Below are positions 5,549 through 11,541 of a stretch of 11,857 nt of DNA, in pieces. A model generated the notes under the pieces. The model was not told where the DNA came from. It did not search any database and saw only the letters and a program-made list of their open reading frames with translations. This DNA comes from Blastococcus sp. (GTDB lineage: Bacteria > Actinomycetota > Actinomycetes > Mycobacteriales > Geodermatophilaceae). The DNA lies in NCBI GenBank assembly GCA_025963345.1, contig JAOPUS010000362.1, forward strand, positions 1-11,857, given 5' to 3'. The stretch's first letter is position 1. Each line of letters opens with the position of its first letter. Both the position numbers and the translations under genes were made by a program.

Positions 5549-7342
5549 TCAGACCGCGTGCGTCTGCAGCCAGAGCTCGAGCAGGCCCAGTTGCCAGAGC
5601 TTGTTGCCCTGCAGCGGGGTGAGCTCACGGTTGGGGTCGGCGAGCAGTTCCCGCACGTACTCGGGGCGGAACAGCCCGCGCTCGCGGGCGGCGTCGGCGG
5701 ACAGCGCGTCGCGCACGAGGTCGAGCACCTTGCCCTCGAGGTGGGTGATCGCCGGCACCGGGAAGTACCCCTTGGGCCGGTCGATGACCTCCGGCGGGAT
5801 GATCCGCCGGCCGATCGCCTTGAGCACGCCCTTGCCGCCGTCGGCCAGCTTGTGCTCCGGCGGGCACATGGCGGCCAGCTCGACCAGGTCGTGGTCGAGG
5901 AAGGGCACGCGGGCCTCCAGGCCCCAGGCCATGGACATGTTGTCGACGCGCTTCACCGGGTCGTCGACGAGCATGACCTCGCTGTCGAGCCGCAGCGCGG
6001 CGTCCACCGCGGTGTCGGCGCCGGGGGCGGACATGTGCCGGCGGACGAACTCCAGGCTCGGGTCCTCCGGAAGGGCGTACCGGTCGGAGACGATCCGCCG
6101 CATCGTCGCGTGGTCGCGGTCGAAGAACCGCTTCGCGTACTCCTGGATCGCCTCCTCCCGCCCGAGGCCGGCCAGTGGGGGGTACCAGTGGTACCCGGCG
6201 AAGACCTCGTCGGCGCCCTGCCCGGATTGCACGACACGGATCGACTGGCTGACCCGCTCGCTGAGCAGGTCGAAGGCGACGACGTCGTGGCTGACCATCG
6301 GCTCGGCCATCGCGCCGATCGCGTGCGCGAGCGACCCGGCCAGCTCGTCGGAACCCACGCGGATGCGGTGGTGATCGGTACCGAAGTGCTCGGCGATGAC
6401 GTCGGAGTAGGCGAACTCGTCGCCCTCGTGGCCGCCCACGGACTCGAAGCCGATCGAGTAGGTCGCCAGCCCCTTCTGGCCCTCCTGCGCGAGCAGGCCG
6501 ACGATCAGACTGGAGTCCAGGCCGCCCGAGAGCAGCACGCCGACGGGGATGTCGGCGACCAGACGCCGGCGGACGGCGTTCCGCAGCGAGTCCTCGATCG
6601 CGTCCTCCCAGTCACGGGCGGACCAGTTCGCGTGCTCGGGACGCCGCTCATAGCGTGGCTCCCAGTAGCGCCGCTCGGTGCTCGAACCGTCGGCCTCGAT
6701 CACCCGCACGGTCGCCGGTGGCAGCTTGCGGACGCCGTTGAGCAAGGTGCGCGGAGCGGGGACGACGGCATGCCAGGTGAGGTAGTGGTGCAGGGCGACC
6801 GGGTCGATCGAGGTGTCGATCTCCGCTGCGTGGCCAACCGAGCGCAGCAGCGCCGGGAGGGTCGAGGCGAACCGCAACCGCCCTGGCGTCTCGGCGAGGT
6901 AGAGCGGCTTGATGCCCAGGCGGTCGCGGGCCAGGACGACGCGGCCGGTGTCCCTCTCGTGGATGGCGAAGGCGAACATCCCGTGCAGGTGCGAGACGAC
7001 GTCGGTGCCCCAGTGGTGGTAGCCCTTGAGGATCACCTCGGTGTCGCTGTGGGAGAAGAACCGGTAGCCGTGGCCCTCCAGCTCGGCGCGCAGTTCCTTG
7101 TAGTCGTAGATGCAGCCGTTGAAGACCGCCGTCAGGCCGAGCTCGTTGTCCACCATGGGCTGGGAGCCACAGGTGGACAGGTCGATGACCGAGAGCCGGC
7201 GGTGGCCGAACGCCACCCGCCCGTTGCTCCACGACCCCTGCCCATCCGGGCCGCGAGGCACGAGTGCCTCGACCATTCGCGCAACGGCGGTGGTGTCGGC
7301 CAGGGATCCGTCGAAGGTGATCTCGCCGCAGAGGCCGCACAT
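5549..7342 (-). CDS. asnO: NAGGN-type asparagine synthase-family amidotransferase
   Basis: A 597-residue class II glutamine amidotransferase that converts N-acetylglutaminylglutamine to its amide, NAGGN. The amidotransferase half begins with nucleophile Cys2 straight after the initiator Met. It shows PRGPDG (29-34), GHRRLSVID (46-54), NGCIYDY (75-81), SDTE (99-102) and DRLGIKPLY (140-148). The synthetase half has the PP-loop SGGLDSS (272-278), GQGADEVFAGYHWYP, EARVPFLDHDL and RPKGYFPVPAI. In ordinary AsnB the third residue of the NGEIYN box is Glu; here it is Cys, and GEGADE is GQGADE. Such shifts, plus direct coupling to ngg, separate it from asparagine synthetase. The ATG at 7342 fixes Cys2, so the start is sure, although no SD sequence is visible upstream (GGGTTAGATCAGTCTGC-ATG). 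A leaderless or short-leader transcript is possible. It is the first gene of the minus-strand block. Confidence 0.93.
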   Translation of the reverse strand: MCGLCGEITFDGSLADTTAVARMVEALVPRGPDGQGSWSNGRVAFGHRRLSVIDLSTCGSQPMVDNELGLTAVFNGCIYDYKELRAELEGHGYRFFSHSDTEVILKGYHHWGTDVVSHLHGMFAFAIHERDTGRVVLARDRLGIKPLYLAETPGRLRFASTLPALLRSVGHAAEIDTSIDPVALHHYLTWHAVVPAPRTLLNGVRKLPPATVRVIEADGSSTERRYWEPRYERRPEHANWSARDWEDAIEDSLRNAVRRRLVADIPVGVLLSGGLDSSLIVGLLAQEGQKGLATYSIGFESVGGHEGDEFAYSDVIAEHFGTDHHRIRVGSDELAGSLAHAIGAMAEPMVSHDVVAFDLLSERVSQSIRVVQSGQGADEVFAGYHWYPPLAGLGREEAIQEYAKRFFDRDHATMRRIVSDRYALPEDPSLEFVRRHMSAPGADTAVDAALRLDSEVMLVDDPVKRVDNMSMAWGLEARVPFLDHDLVELAAMCPPEHKLADGGKGVLKAIGRRIIPPEVIDRPKGYFPVPAITHLEGKVLDLVRDALSADAARERGLFRPEYVRELLADPNRELTPLQGNKLWQLGLLELWLQTHAV

Positions 7343-7567
7343 GCAGACTGATCTAACCCGTGCCGGAAGGGGCCCGCGACGGGAGGACGTCCGCGCGTGG
7401 CATACCTCACGCCACGGCGTCAGCTGGGCCGCAGGGCGGTGAGCGCCTCTTCCGCGTGCTTGCCGAATCGTCGGCGTCGGACAGAATCCCGTCGGGCAGC
7501 TCGAAGTCCGGGGCCACGGCGGTCTGCTTCATGTCCTGCGTTCGACGCCGGGCCCCGGCCGGTTCGG

Positions 7568-7583
7568 TGTTCCACGTGGAACA
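7568..7583. promoter_or_regulatory. parS-like ParB-binding palindrome
   Basis: TGTTCCACGTGGAACA is a perfect 16-bp palindrome. It differs at a single base from the widely conserved chromosomal parS consensus TGTTnCACGTGAAACA, and that difference makes it fully symmetric. It sits in non-coding DNA between divergent genes. If bound by ParB it is a centromere site for chromosome segregation, and such sites cluster near the replication origin. A transcription-factor operator with a CACGTG core is the alternative. Confidence 0.65.
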
Positions 7584-7598
7584 GGGGGCCAACGTCCC

Positions 7599-7627
7599 TT
7601 CAGGGAGCCACCCCGCGTCGCTACCGT
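7599..7627 (+). promoter_or_regulatory. Possible promoter of the DUF3303-like gene
   Basis: TACCGT (7622-7627) fits the actinobacterial TAnnnT -10 pattern. TTCAGG (7599-7604) lies 17 bp upstream as a weak -35. The start codon is 38 nt further on with a good SD sequence. Only the -10 is at all persuasive. Confidence 0.25.
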
Positions 7628-7665
7628 TCCCGCATCGGGGGCCGTACCGACCCGGGAGGGTCCTC

Positions 7666-7977
7666 ATGGAGTTCGTCGCCCTCTTGCGTTTCCGTCCCTC
7701 CGTGCCCGCGTCCGATCGTGACGCGGCCCTGATGCGGCGAGCGGCGTGGCAGTACCCGGACGGGGTCAAGCTGATCGCCGAGTACTGGCCCATGTCGGGG
7801 GAGTACCAGGTGGTCACCGTGTTCGCCGCGGAGACGATCGCGCCGATCATGGAGATCGAGTTCGAATGGAACGACGTCTTCGACGTCACCGTGTCCCCGG
7901 CGATCTCCGCCGACGAAGGGCTACGGGTGGGCCCCGAGGTCTTCGGCCGCCTGCCGCGGATGCAGCAGGCAGGCTGA
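7666..7977 (+). CDS. DUF3303-like small protein
   Basis: A 103-residue soluble protein with no signal peptide or membrane helix. The start is the ATG at 7666, preceded by GGGAGGG with 5-nt spacing. The frame is open back to 7360, but the upstream part lacks coding character and includes the parS-like palindrome. The sequence (MEFVALLRFRP, then a PDGVKLIAEYWP segment, then FEWNDVFDVTVSPAI near the C-terminus) resembles the DUF3303 family. These are ferredoxin-like single-domain proteins of about 90-100 residues with a conserved W/F..VFDVEV-PAI ending. Their function is not known and I do not assign one. The gene stands alone: divergent from asnO and convergent with the protease gene, sharing a terminator hairpin with it. 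Confidence 0.85.
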   Translation: MEFVALLRFRPSVPASDRDAALMRRAAWQYPDGVKLIAEYWPMSGEYQVVTVFAAETIAPIMEIEFEWNDVFDVTVSPAISADEGLRVGPEVFGRLPRMQQAG

Positions 7978-8013
7978 TCGCGGGGCCCCACCCGCGTCGC
8001 CCCCGTGCGATCA
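7975..8013. terminator. Bidirectional terminator hairpin containing both stop codons
   Basis: TGATCGC (7975-7981) and GCGATCA (8007-8013) are perfect complements. The stem can continue with GGGG (7982-7985) pairing to CCCC within 8000-8004 across a 2-nt bulge. The first three bases are the TGA of the plus-strand gene, and the last three are the TGA of the convergent protease gene on the minus strand. It is well placed to end both transcripts, though it lacks a clear U-tract either way. Confidence 0.55.
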
Positions 8014-9489
8014 GCCCGCCGTGAGGCGCTCCACCGCCGCGACGACGTCCACCAAGCCGGTGCCCTTGTCATACGACGTCGTGTAGCCGCCGGCGCTCGT
8101 GTACGCGGCACCGTCGGTGTAGCGGTAGGTGGTGCCCTTCAGCGCGGCCTCGACCTCCGCCGGCGTCGCCGTCGGATCGGCCTGGAAGAGCTGGGCCACG
8201 ATCCCGGCGATGTGCGGAGCGGCCATCGAGGTCCCGCTGATGGTGTTGAAGGTGCCGATGTCGAGCGCTCCCGGGCCGTTCTTGGGCGCCAGGCCCGTCG
8301 AGCAGATCGGCAGGTACAGGCGGCAGGAGGAGTTGATGTCCTCACCGGGCGCGGAGAGGTCCGGCCAGGTCGACGGGTCGGTCGCGTCGCCGCGCGAGGA
8401 GTAGTCGCTGACCACGCCGTCGCGGGTGCCCGTCGCCTCGTCGTAGTAGGAGGCGACGGAGAGGATGCCGCCGGTCGGGTCCTGGCCGGGCGGGTTGGTC
8501 ATCGACGCGGAGCCGTCGCCGCCGTCGTTGCCGGCCGCCCACACGGTGACGACGCCGTCGGCCGCGAGCGCCCGCTGCAGCTTGACCGTGGCCGAGTTCG
8601 GGTCGAACTCGCCGCCGCCGGTCGGCCCGTAGGAGTTGTTGGTGACCTTGATCGGCGGGCAGGTACTGGCCGGCACGCCCGCGCCGCACGGGTGCTCGTG
8701 GTTCTCCAGCACCCAGTTCAGCGCCGAGTCGGCCCCGATGATGAGCAGCACCGCGCCGGTGGAGATCGAGACCAGGCCGGCGCCGGGGGCGGCGCCCGAC
8801 AAAGATGTCCCGTCCGACAGCGTGGTCGGCCGGCCGGCCCCGATGCCGTTGACGTGGGTGCCGTGCCCACCGCCGGAGATGGTGTCGGTGTCGAGGAAGC
8901 CCGGCACCGGCAGCACGCAGTCGGTGCTGGTGTTGGACTCGTCGAGGCAGACGCTCTTGAGGCTGGCCACCACGGCGCTGCCGCCGTCGGCGTCCTGCAG
9001 GTAGGGATGGGTCGGGTCGACGCCGGAGTCGATCACGGCGACGGAGACCCCGCTGCCGTCCAGCGGCTGACCGTTCGCGCCGGTGAGCGTCGAGACGGCC
9101 GCCGCGCCGCGGGTGGCGGTGTTCGAGGTCTCGTCGGAGAACGCGATGGGGGCGTTGCCCTCGAGGTAGGTGACGCCCGGCTGCGACCGCGCCGCCCGCA
9201 CCTGGTCGGCGGTGCCGGAGGCGACGGCGACACCGATGCGCTCGAACTCGGTGACCAGCCGCATCCCGGTGGCGTCGACCGCGGCGCGCGCCGCGGCGAT
9301 GTCGGCGCCGTGCACCAGCACCGTGGTTGGAGCGGCGCCGGCCAGCGTCTGCAGCTGCCCCGCCAGGAAGTCCTGCACCGGCGCGAGCGCTGCGGAGGGG
9401 GCGGCCTGGGCGGGGGTGGTCAGGACGGCGGCGGAGGCGACCAGCGCTGCGACGCTTCCTGGGCCCAGGACTCGACGGGACCGGCTCAT
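8011..9489 (-). CDS. Secreted S8 family serine protease (subtilisin-like)
   Basis: A 492-residue exported protease. The start is the ATG at 9489 with AGGAG 5 nt upstream; the longer frame to 9666 runs into the divergent gene and is rejected. Residues 1-29 form a Sec-type signal peptide: SRSRR, a hydrophobic core, then a TPAQA-A cleavage site. Residues 50-112 resemble an inhibitor I9-type propeptide, with a ferredoxin-like TTVLVHGADIAAARAAV segment ending in GVTYLEGN. The catalytic domain has Asp154 (VAVIDSGVD), His209 (GGGHGTH), an oxyanion Asn in WAAGNDGG and Ser421 (SGTSMAAPH), so the triad is complete. A few cysteines (SVCLDESNTSTDC; SSCRLYLPICS; HPCGAGVPASTC) could form disulfides, fitting an extracellular enzyme. 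There is no C-terminal anchor or sorting signal, so it is probably released. Its substrate cannot be told from the sequence. Confidence 0.95.
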   Translation of the reverse strand: MSRSRRVLGPGSVAALVASAAVLTTPAQAAPSAALAPVQDFLAGQLQTLAGAAPTTVLVHGADIAAARAAVDATGMRLVTEFERIGVAVASGTADQVRAARSQPGVTYLEGNAPIAFSDETSNTATRGAAAVSTLTGANGQPLDGSGVSVAVIDSGVDPTHPYLQDADGGSAVVASLKSVCLDESNTSTDCVLPVPGFLDTDTISGGGHGTHVNGIGAGRPTTLSDGTSLSGAAPGAGLVSISTGAVLLIIGADSALNWVLENHEHPCGAGVPASTCPPIKVTNNSYGPTGGGEFDPNSATVKLQRALAADGVVTVWAAGNDGGDGSASMTNPPGQDPTGGILSVASYYDEATGTRDGVVSDYSSRGDATDPSTWPDLSAPGEDINSSCRLYLPICSTGLAPKNGPGALDIGTFNTISGTSMAAPHIAGIVAQLFQADPTATPAEVEAALKGTTYRYTDGAAYTSAGGYTTSYDKGTGLVDVVAAVERLTAG

Positions 9490-9610
9490 GGCACTCCTCG
9501 CGGTGGGACGGCAGTCTGTTGCGCTGTCCCAACGACGCAGTCCGCCCCCGGTTACCTGTGGGTTCGCTGCCAGGGGGTTGGCCGGAGACGGCACCGGGCA
9601 GGAGCGGTCA
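9490..9610. other. Divergent promoter region between the protease and aldo/keto reductase genes
   Basis: These 121 bp separate two genes transcribed away from each other, so both promoters should lie here. Both SD sequences are clear: AGGAG before 9489 on the minus strand, and AGGAG at 9600-9604 on the plus strand. I could not identify reliable -35/-10 boxes or an operator. Confidence 0.4.
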
Positions 9611-10603
9611 ATGCGCACACGGACACTGGGCAGCCTCACCGTTCCCGCGGAGGGTCTCGGCTGCATGGGGATGAGCGAGTTCTACGGCACCGCCGATCAG
9701 GCGGAGGCCGAACGGACCATCCAGCGGGCTCTGGACCTCGGCGTCACCTTCCTCGACACCGCGGACATGTACGGGCCCTTCACCAACGAACAGCTGGTCG
9801 GTAAGGCGATCGCCGGCCGGCGCGACGAGGTCCAGCTCGCCACCAAGTTCGGCAACGAGCGGACGCCGGACGGCGGCCGGGTCGGCATCAACGGCAAGCC
9901 CGAGTACGTGCACCAGGCCTGCGACGCCTCCCTCCGGCGGCTCGGCGTCGACGTGATCGATCTCTACTACCAGCACCGGGTGGACACGACGGTGCCGATC
10001 GAGGACACGTGGGGCGCCCTGCGCGAGCTCGTCGAGGCCGGGAAGATCCGGCACGCGGGGATCTCCGAGGCCGCCCCGGAGACCATCCGCCGGGCGCACG
10101 CCGTTCAGCCGGTGACGGCGGTGCAGTCGGAGTACTCGCTGTGGACGCGTGACCCCGAGGACGACGGGGTGCTGGCCACCTGCGCCGAGCTCGGTATCGG
10201 GTTCGTCGCCTACTCACCGATCGGCCGGGGCTTCCTCTCCGGGCAGATCCGCAGCCTCGACGACCTGGACCCGAACGACTTCCGGCGGCACAACCCGCGC
10301 TTCCAGGGGGAGGCGTTCGAGCAGAACCTGCGACTGGTCGACCGTGTTCGGGAGATCGCCGACGAGAAGGGCGTCACGGCCAGTCAGCTGGCACTGGCGT
10401 GGGTGATGGCGCAGAGCGACGTCCCCGGGAACCCGCCGGTCGTGCCCATCCCCGGCACCAAGCGGGTGCGGTACCTGGAGGAGAACGCCGCGGCGGCCGA
10501 CCTCGAGCTCACCGCCGAGGACCTCCGCCGGCTGGACGAGGCGGCGCCCCCGGGTGCGGCCGTCGGCGACCGCTACCCGGACATGTCCACCGTGCACCGC
10601 TGA
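9611..10603 (+). CDS. Aldo/keto reductase
   Basis: A 330-residue NADPH-dependent oxidoreductase of the aldo/keto reductase superfamily (TIM barrel), close in style to the YakC/AKR13 group. The catalytic tetrad is complete: Asp49 and Tyr54 in FLDTADMYG, Lys79 in ATKFG, and His122 in YYQHRVD. Further marks are GLGCMGMSEFYG near the N-terminus, VQSEYSLWTRDPE, AYSPIGRGFLSG, and the cofactor-binding VPIPGTKR with a following Glu-Asn pair. The ATG at 9611 has AGGAG at 9600-9604; the frame further upstream belongs to the divergent gene region. The natural substrate is unknown, as usual for this family; small aldehydes or ketones are likely. It may be cotranscribed with the small membrane genes downstream (79-bp gap), but a link in function is not evident. 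Confidence 0.94.
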   Translation: MRTRTLGSLTVPAEGLGCMGMSEFYGTADQAEAERTIQRALDLGVTFLDTADMYGPFTNEQLVGKAIAGRRDEVQLATKFGNERTPDGGRVGINGKPEYVHQACDASLRRLGVDVIDLYYQHRVDTTVPIEDTWGALRELVEAGKIRHAGISEAAPETIRRAHAVQPVTAVQSEYSLWTRDPEDDGVLATCAELGIGFVAYSPIGRGFLSGQIRSLDDLDPNDFRRHNPRFQGEAFEQNLRLVDRVREIADEKGVTASQLALAWVMAQSDVPGNPPVVPIPGTKRVRYLEENAAAADLELTAEDLRRLDEAAPPGAAVGDRYPDMSTVHR

Positions 10604-10647
10604 GACCCCCGGCCGGTCCCCGTCCGGCGGCACGGGAGGATGGCGGT

Positions 10648-10686
10648 GTGCTGCCCGCCGCCGTCCGCCCGGACCCGCGCCGGTGA
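10648..10686 (+). CDS. Possible 12-codon leader ORF coupled to the downstream membrane protein
   Basis: A GTG at 10648 sits 8 nt after a strong GGGAGG (10634-10639) and opens a frame of 12 codons (MLPAAVRPDPRR). It ends in a TGA (10684-10686) that overlaps the GTG start of the next gene as GTGA. The next gene has no SD sequence of its own, so this tiny ORF would deliver ribosomes to it. The alternative is that the SD sequence is accidental, or serves an ATG or GTG in another frame. The call rests on the arrangement alone. Confidence 0.35.
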   Translation: MLPAAVRPDPRR

Positions 10687-11048
10687 CGGCGTTCCTCGTG
10701 GGCGCGATCACGGCGGTCGCGGTACTGCTCGCCGTCCTGGGCGTGGTCTCGACGCTCGCGCGGCGGCGGATCGGCCTGCTGCACCTGGGCGTGGCCGGCG
10801 TGCTGGAGGCGCTGCTCCTGGTCCAGGCGGCCGTCGCGGTGACCGCGATGGTCGGCGGGGAGCGCCCCCCGGAGACCGCAACGTTCCTGGGCTATCTGGG
10901 CGGCATCGTGCTGGTGCCGGTCGCCGGCTCGCTGTGGGCGCGCACCGAACGGACCCGGTGGGCCGGCACGGTCATGGCGGTCGCCGCCGCCGTCGTGGGG
11001 GTCATGGTCTGGCGCCTGCTCCAGTTGTGGGAGGCGACCCGTGCCTGA
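10683..11048 (+). CDS. Small hypothetical membrane protein (4 predicted helices)
   Basis: A 121-residue integral membrane protein I do not recognise. Hydrophobic segments lie at about residues 2-25, 35-56, 68-85 and 92-113. A basic loop (TLARRR) follows the first and RTERTR lies before the last. A short WRLLQLWEATRA tail ends the protein. The start is a GTG at 10683. The frame extends upstream to 10554 inside the reductase gene, with no better start outside it. No SD sequence directly precedes it, but the stop of a 12-codon ORF overlaps the start codon. Its 3' end overlaps the next gene by 8 nt, so the pair is probably an operon of partner or related small membrane proteins. Confidence 0.75.
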   Translation: MTAFLVGAITAVAVLLAVLGVVSTLARRRIGLLHLGVAGVLEALLLVQAAVAVTAMVGGERPPETATFLGYLGGIVLVPVAGSLWARTERTRWAGTVMAVAAAVVGVMVWRLLQLWEATRA

Positions 11049-11541
11049 CCAGCGCAGGCGTGAGGACCGGGCCCTGGGAGCCCCCGCGGTCGCCGGTACC
11101 GGGGGTGCGCCGGGCGGCACCGGCGCCGGACGCGTGCTGGTCGCCGTCTCCGGCACCTTCGCCCTGGCCGCCGGTGCCCGCGCCGCCGTCCAGCTCGGCA
11201 CCCGCTTCTCCGAGGCGCCGGTGGCGTACCTGCTCTCGGCGTTCGCGGCCGTCGTCTACGTCCTGGCCACCGTCGGGCTGGTGCGTGGTGGCCGCGGGGG
11301 GCGCCGGCTCGCGCTGGTCGCGATCACCGTGGAACTCGTCGGCGTCCTGACGGTGGGCACGCTGTCGCTGGCCGACCGGGCGGCGTTCCCCGACGAGACC
11401 GTGTGGTCGGCGTACGGCCGCGGCTACTACTTCGTGCCGCTGGTCCTGCCGGTGCTGGGGCTGCTGCTCCTCCGGCGGACGGGTCAGAAGTCGCCGCCGC
11501 CGAAGTCGCCACCACCGAAGTCCCCGCCCCCGGCGTCGTAG
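11041..11541 (+). CDS. Small hypothetical membrane protein with Pro-rich repeated C-terminus
   Basis: A 166-residue protein, not recognised. A GTG start at 11041 has GGGAGG 6 nt upstream (11029-11034) and overlaps the preceding gene by 8 nt. An N-terminal polar, Gly/Arg-rich stretch of about 30 residues is followed by four hydrophobic segments (about 31-51, 60-82, 88-107 and 128-146). The last ends in FVPLVLPVLGLLLLRR. The C-terminal 18 residues, QKSPPPKSPPPKSPPPAS, are three near-identical units. They are encoded by a 15-bp repeat that on the other strand encodes the C-terminus of the Gly-rich gene. The four-helix body looks like a real conserved membrane protein. The Pro-rich tail may be an accidental extension into the neighbour's coding end. 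Confidence 0.75.
   Translation: MPDQRRREDRALGAPAVAGTGGAPGGTGAGRVLVAVSGTFALAAGARAAVQLGTRFSEAPVAYLLSAFAAVVYVLATVGLVRGGRGGRRLALVAITVELVGVLTVGTLSLADRAAFPDETVWSAYGRGYYFVPLVLPVLGLLLLRRTGQKSPPPKSPPPKSPPPAS

Larger units (their letters stand above)
7343..7665. other. Divergent intergenic region between asnO and the DUF3303-like gene
   Basis: These 323 bp must hold the promoter of the asnO-otsB block (leftward) and of the small gene at 7666 (rightward). Visible in it are a parS-like palindrome (7568-7583), a plausible rightward -10 (TACCGT, 7622-7627), and a short inverted repeat CGTGGC/GCCACG with a 9-nt loop (7396-7416). The frames that cross it are open only because the sequence is GC-rich. I see no RNA gene or riboswitch. 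Confidence 0.5.

Noticed and set aside
1625..7351. Long plus-strand open frames opposite otsA, crcB, ngg and asnO (1625-3472, 3691-5622, 5312-7351; 600-680 codons each)
   Set aside because: They lie antisense to genes with complete catalytic motifs. Their products are Arg/Asp/Gly/His-rich with no recognisable domain. Long antisense frames are expected at this GC content.
7360..7665. N-terminal extension of the DUF3303-like protein to 7360
   Set aside because: The extension lacks family similarity, covers the parS-like palindrome, and the ATG at 7666 has a strong SD sequence.
8005..9804. A 599-codon plus-strand frame opposite the S8 protease
   Set aside because: It is antisense to a protease with a complete triad, with composition bias typical of a shadow frame and no domain.
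10640..11350. A 236-codon plus-strand frame from the ATG at 10640
   Set aside because: The SD sequence touches the ATG. The product is Arg/Gly/Pro-rich and off-frame to two overlapping membrane-protein genes with clear hydrophobic segments.
11487..11531. The 15-bp repeats as a CRISPR or mobile-element repeat
   Set aside because: The units are contiguous, without spacers, and are codon-phased in coding DNA.
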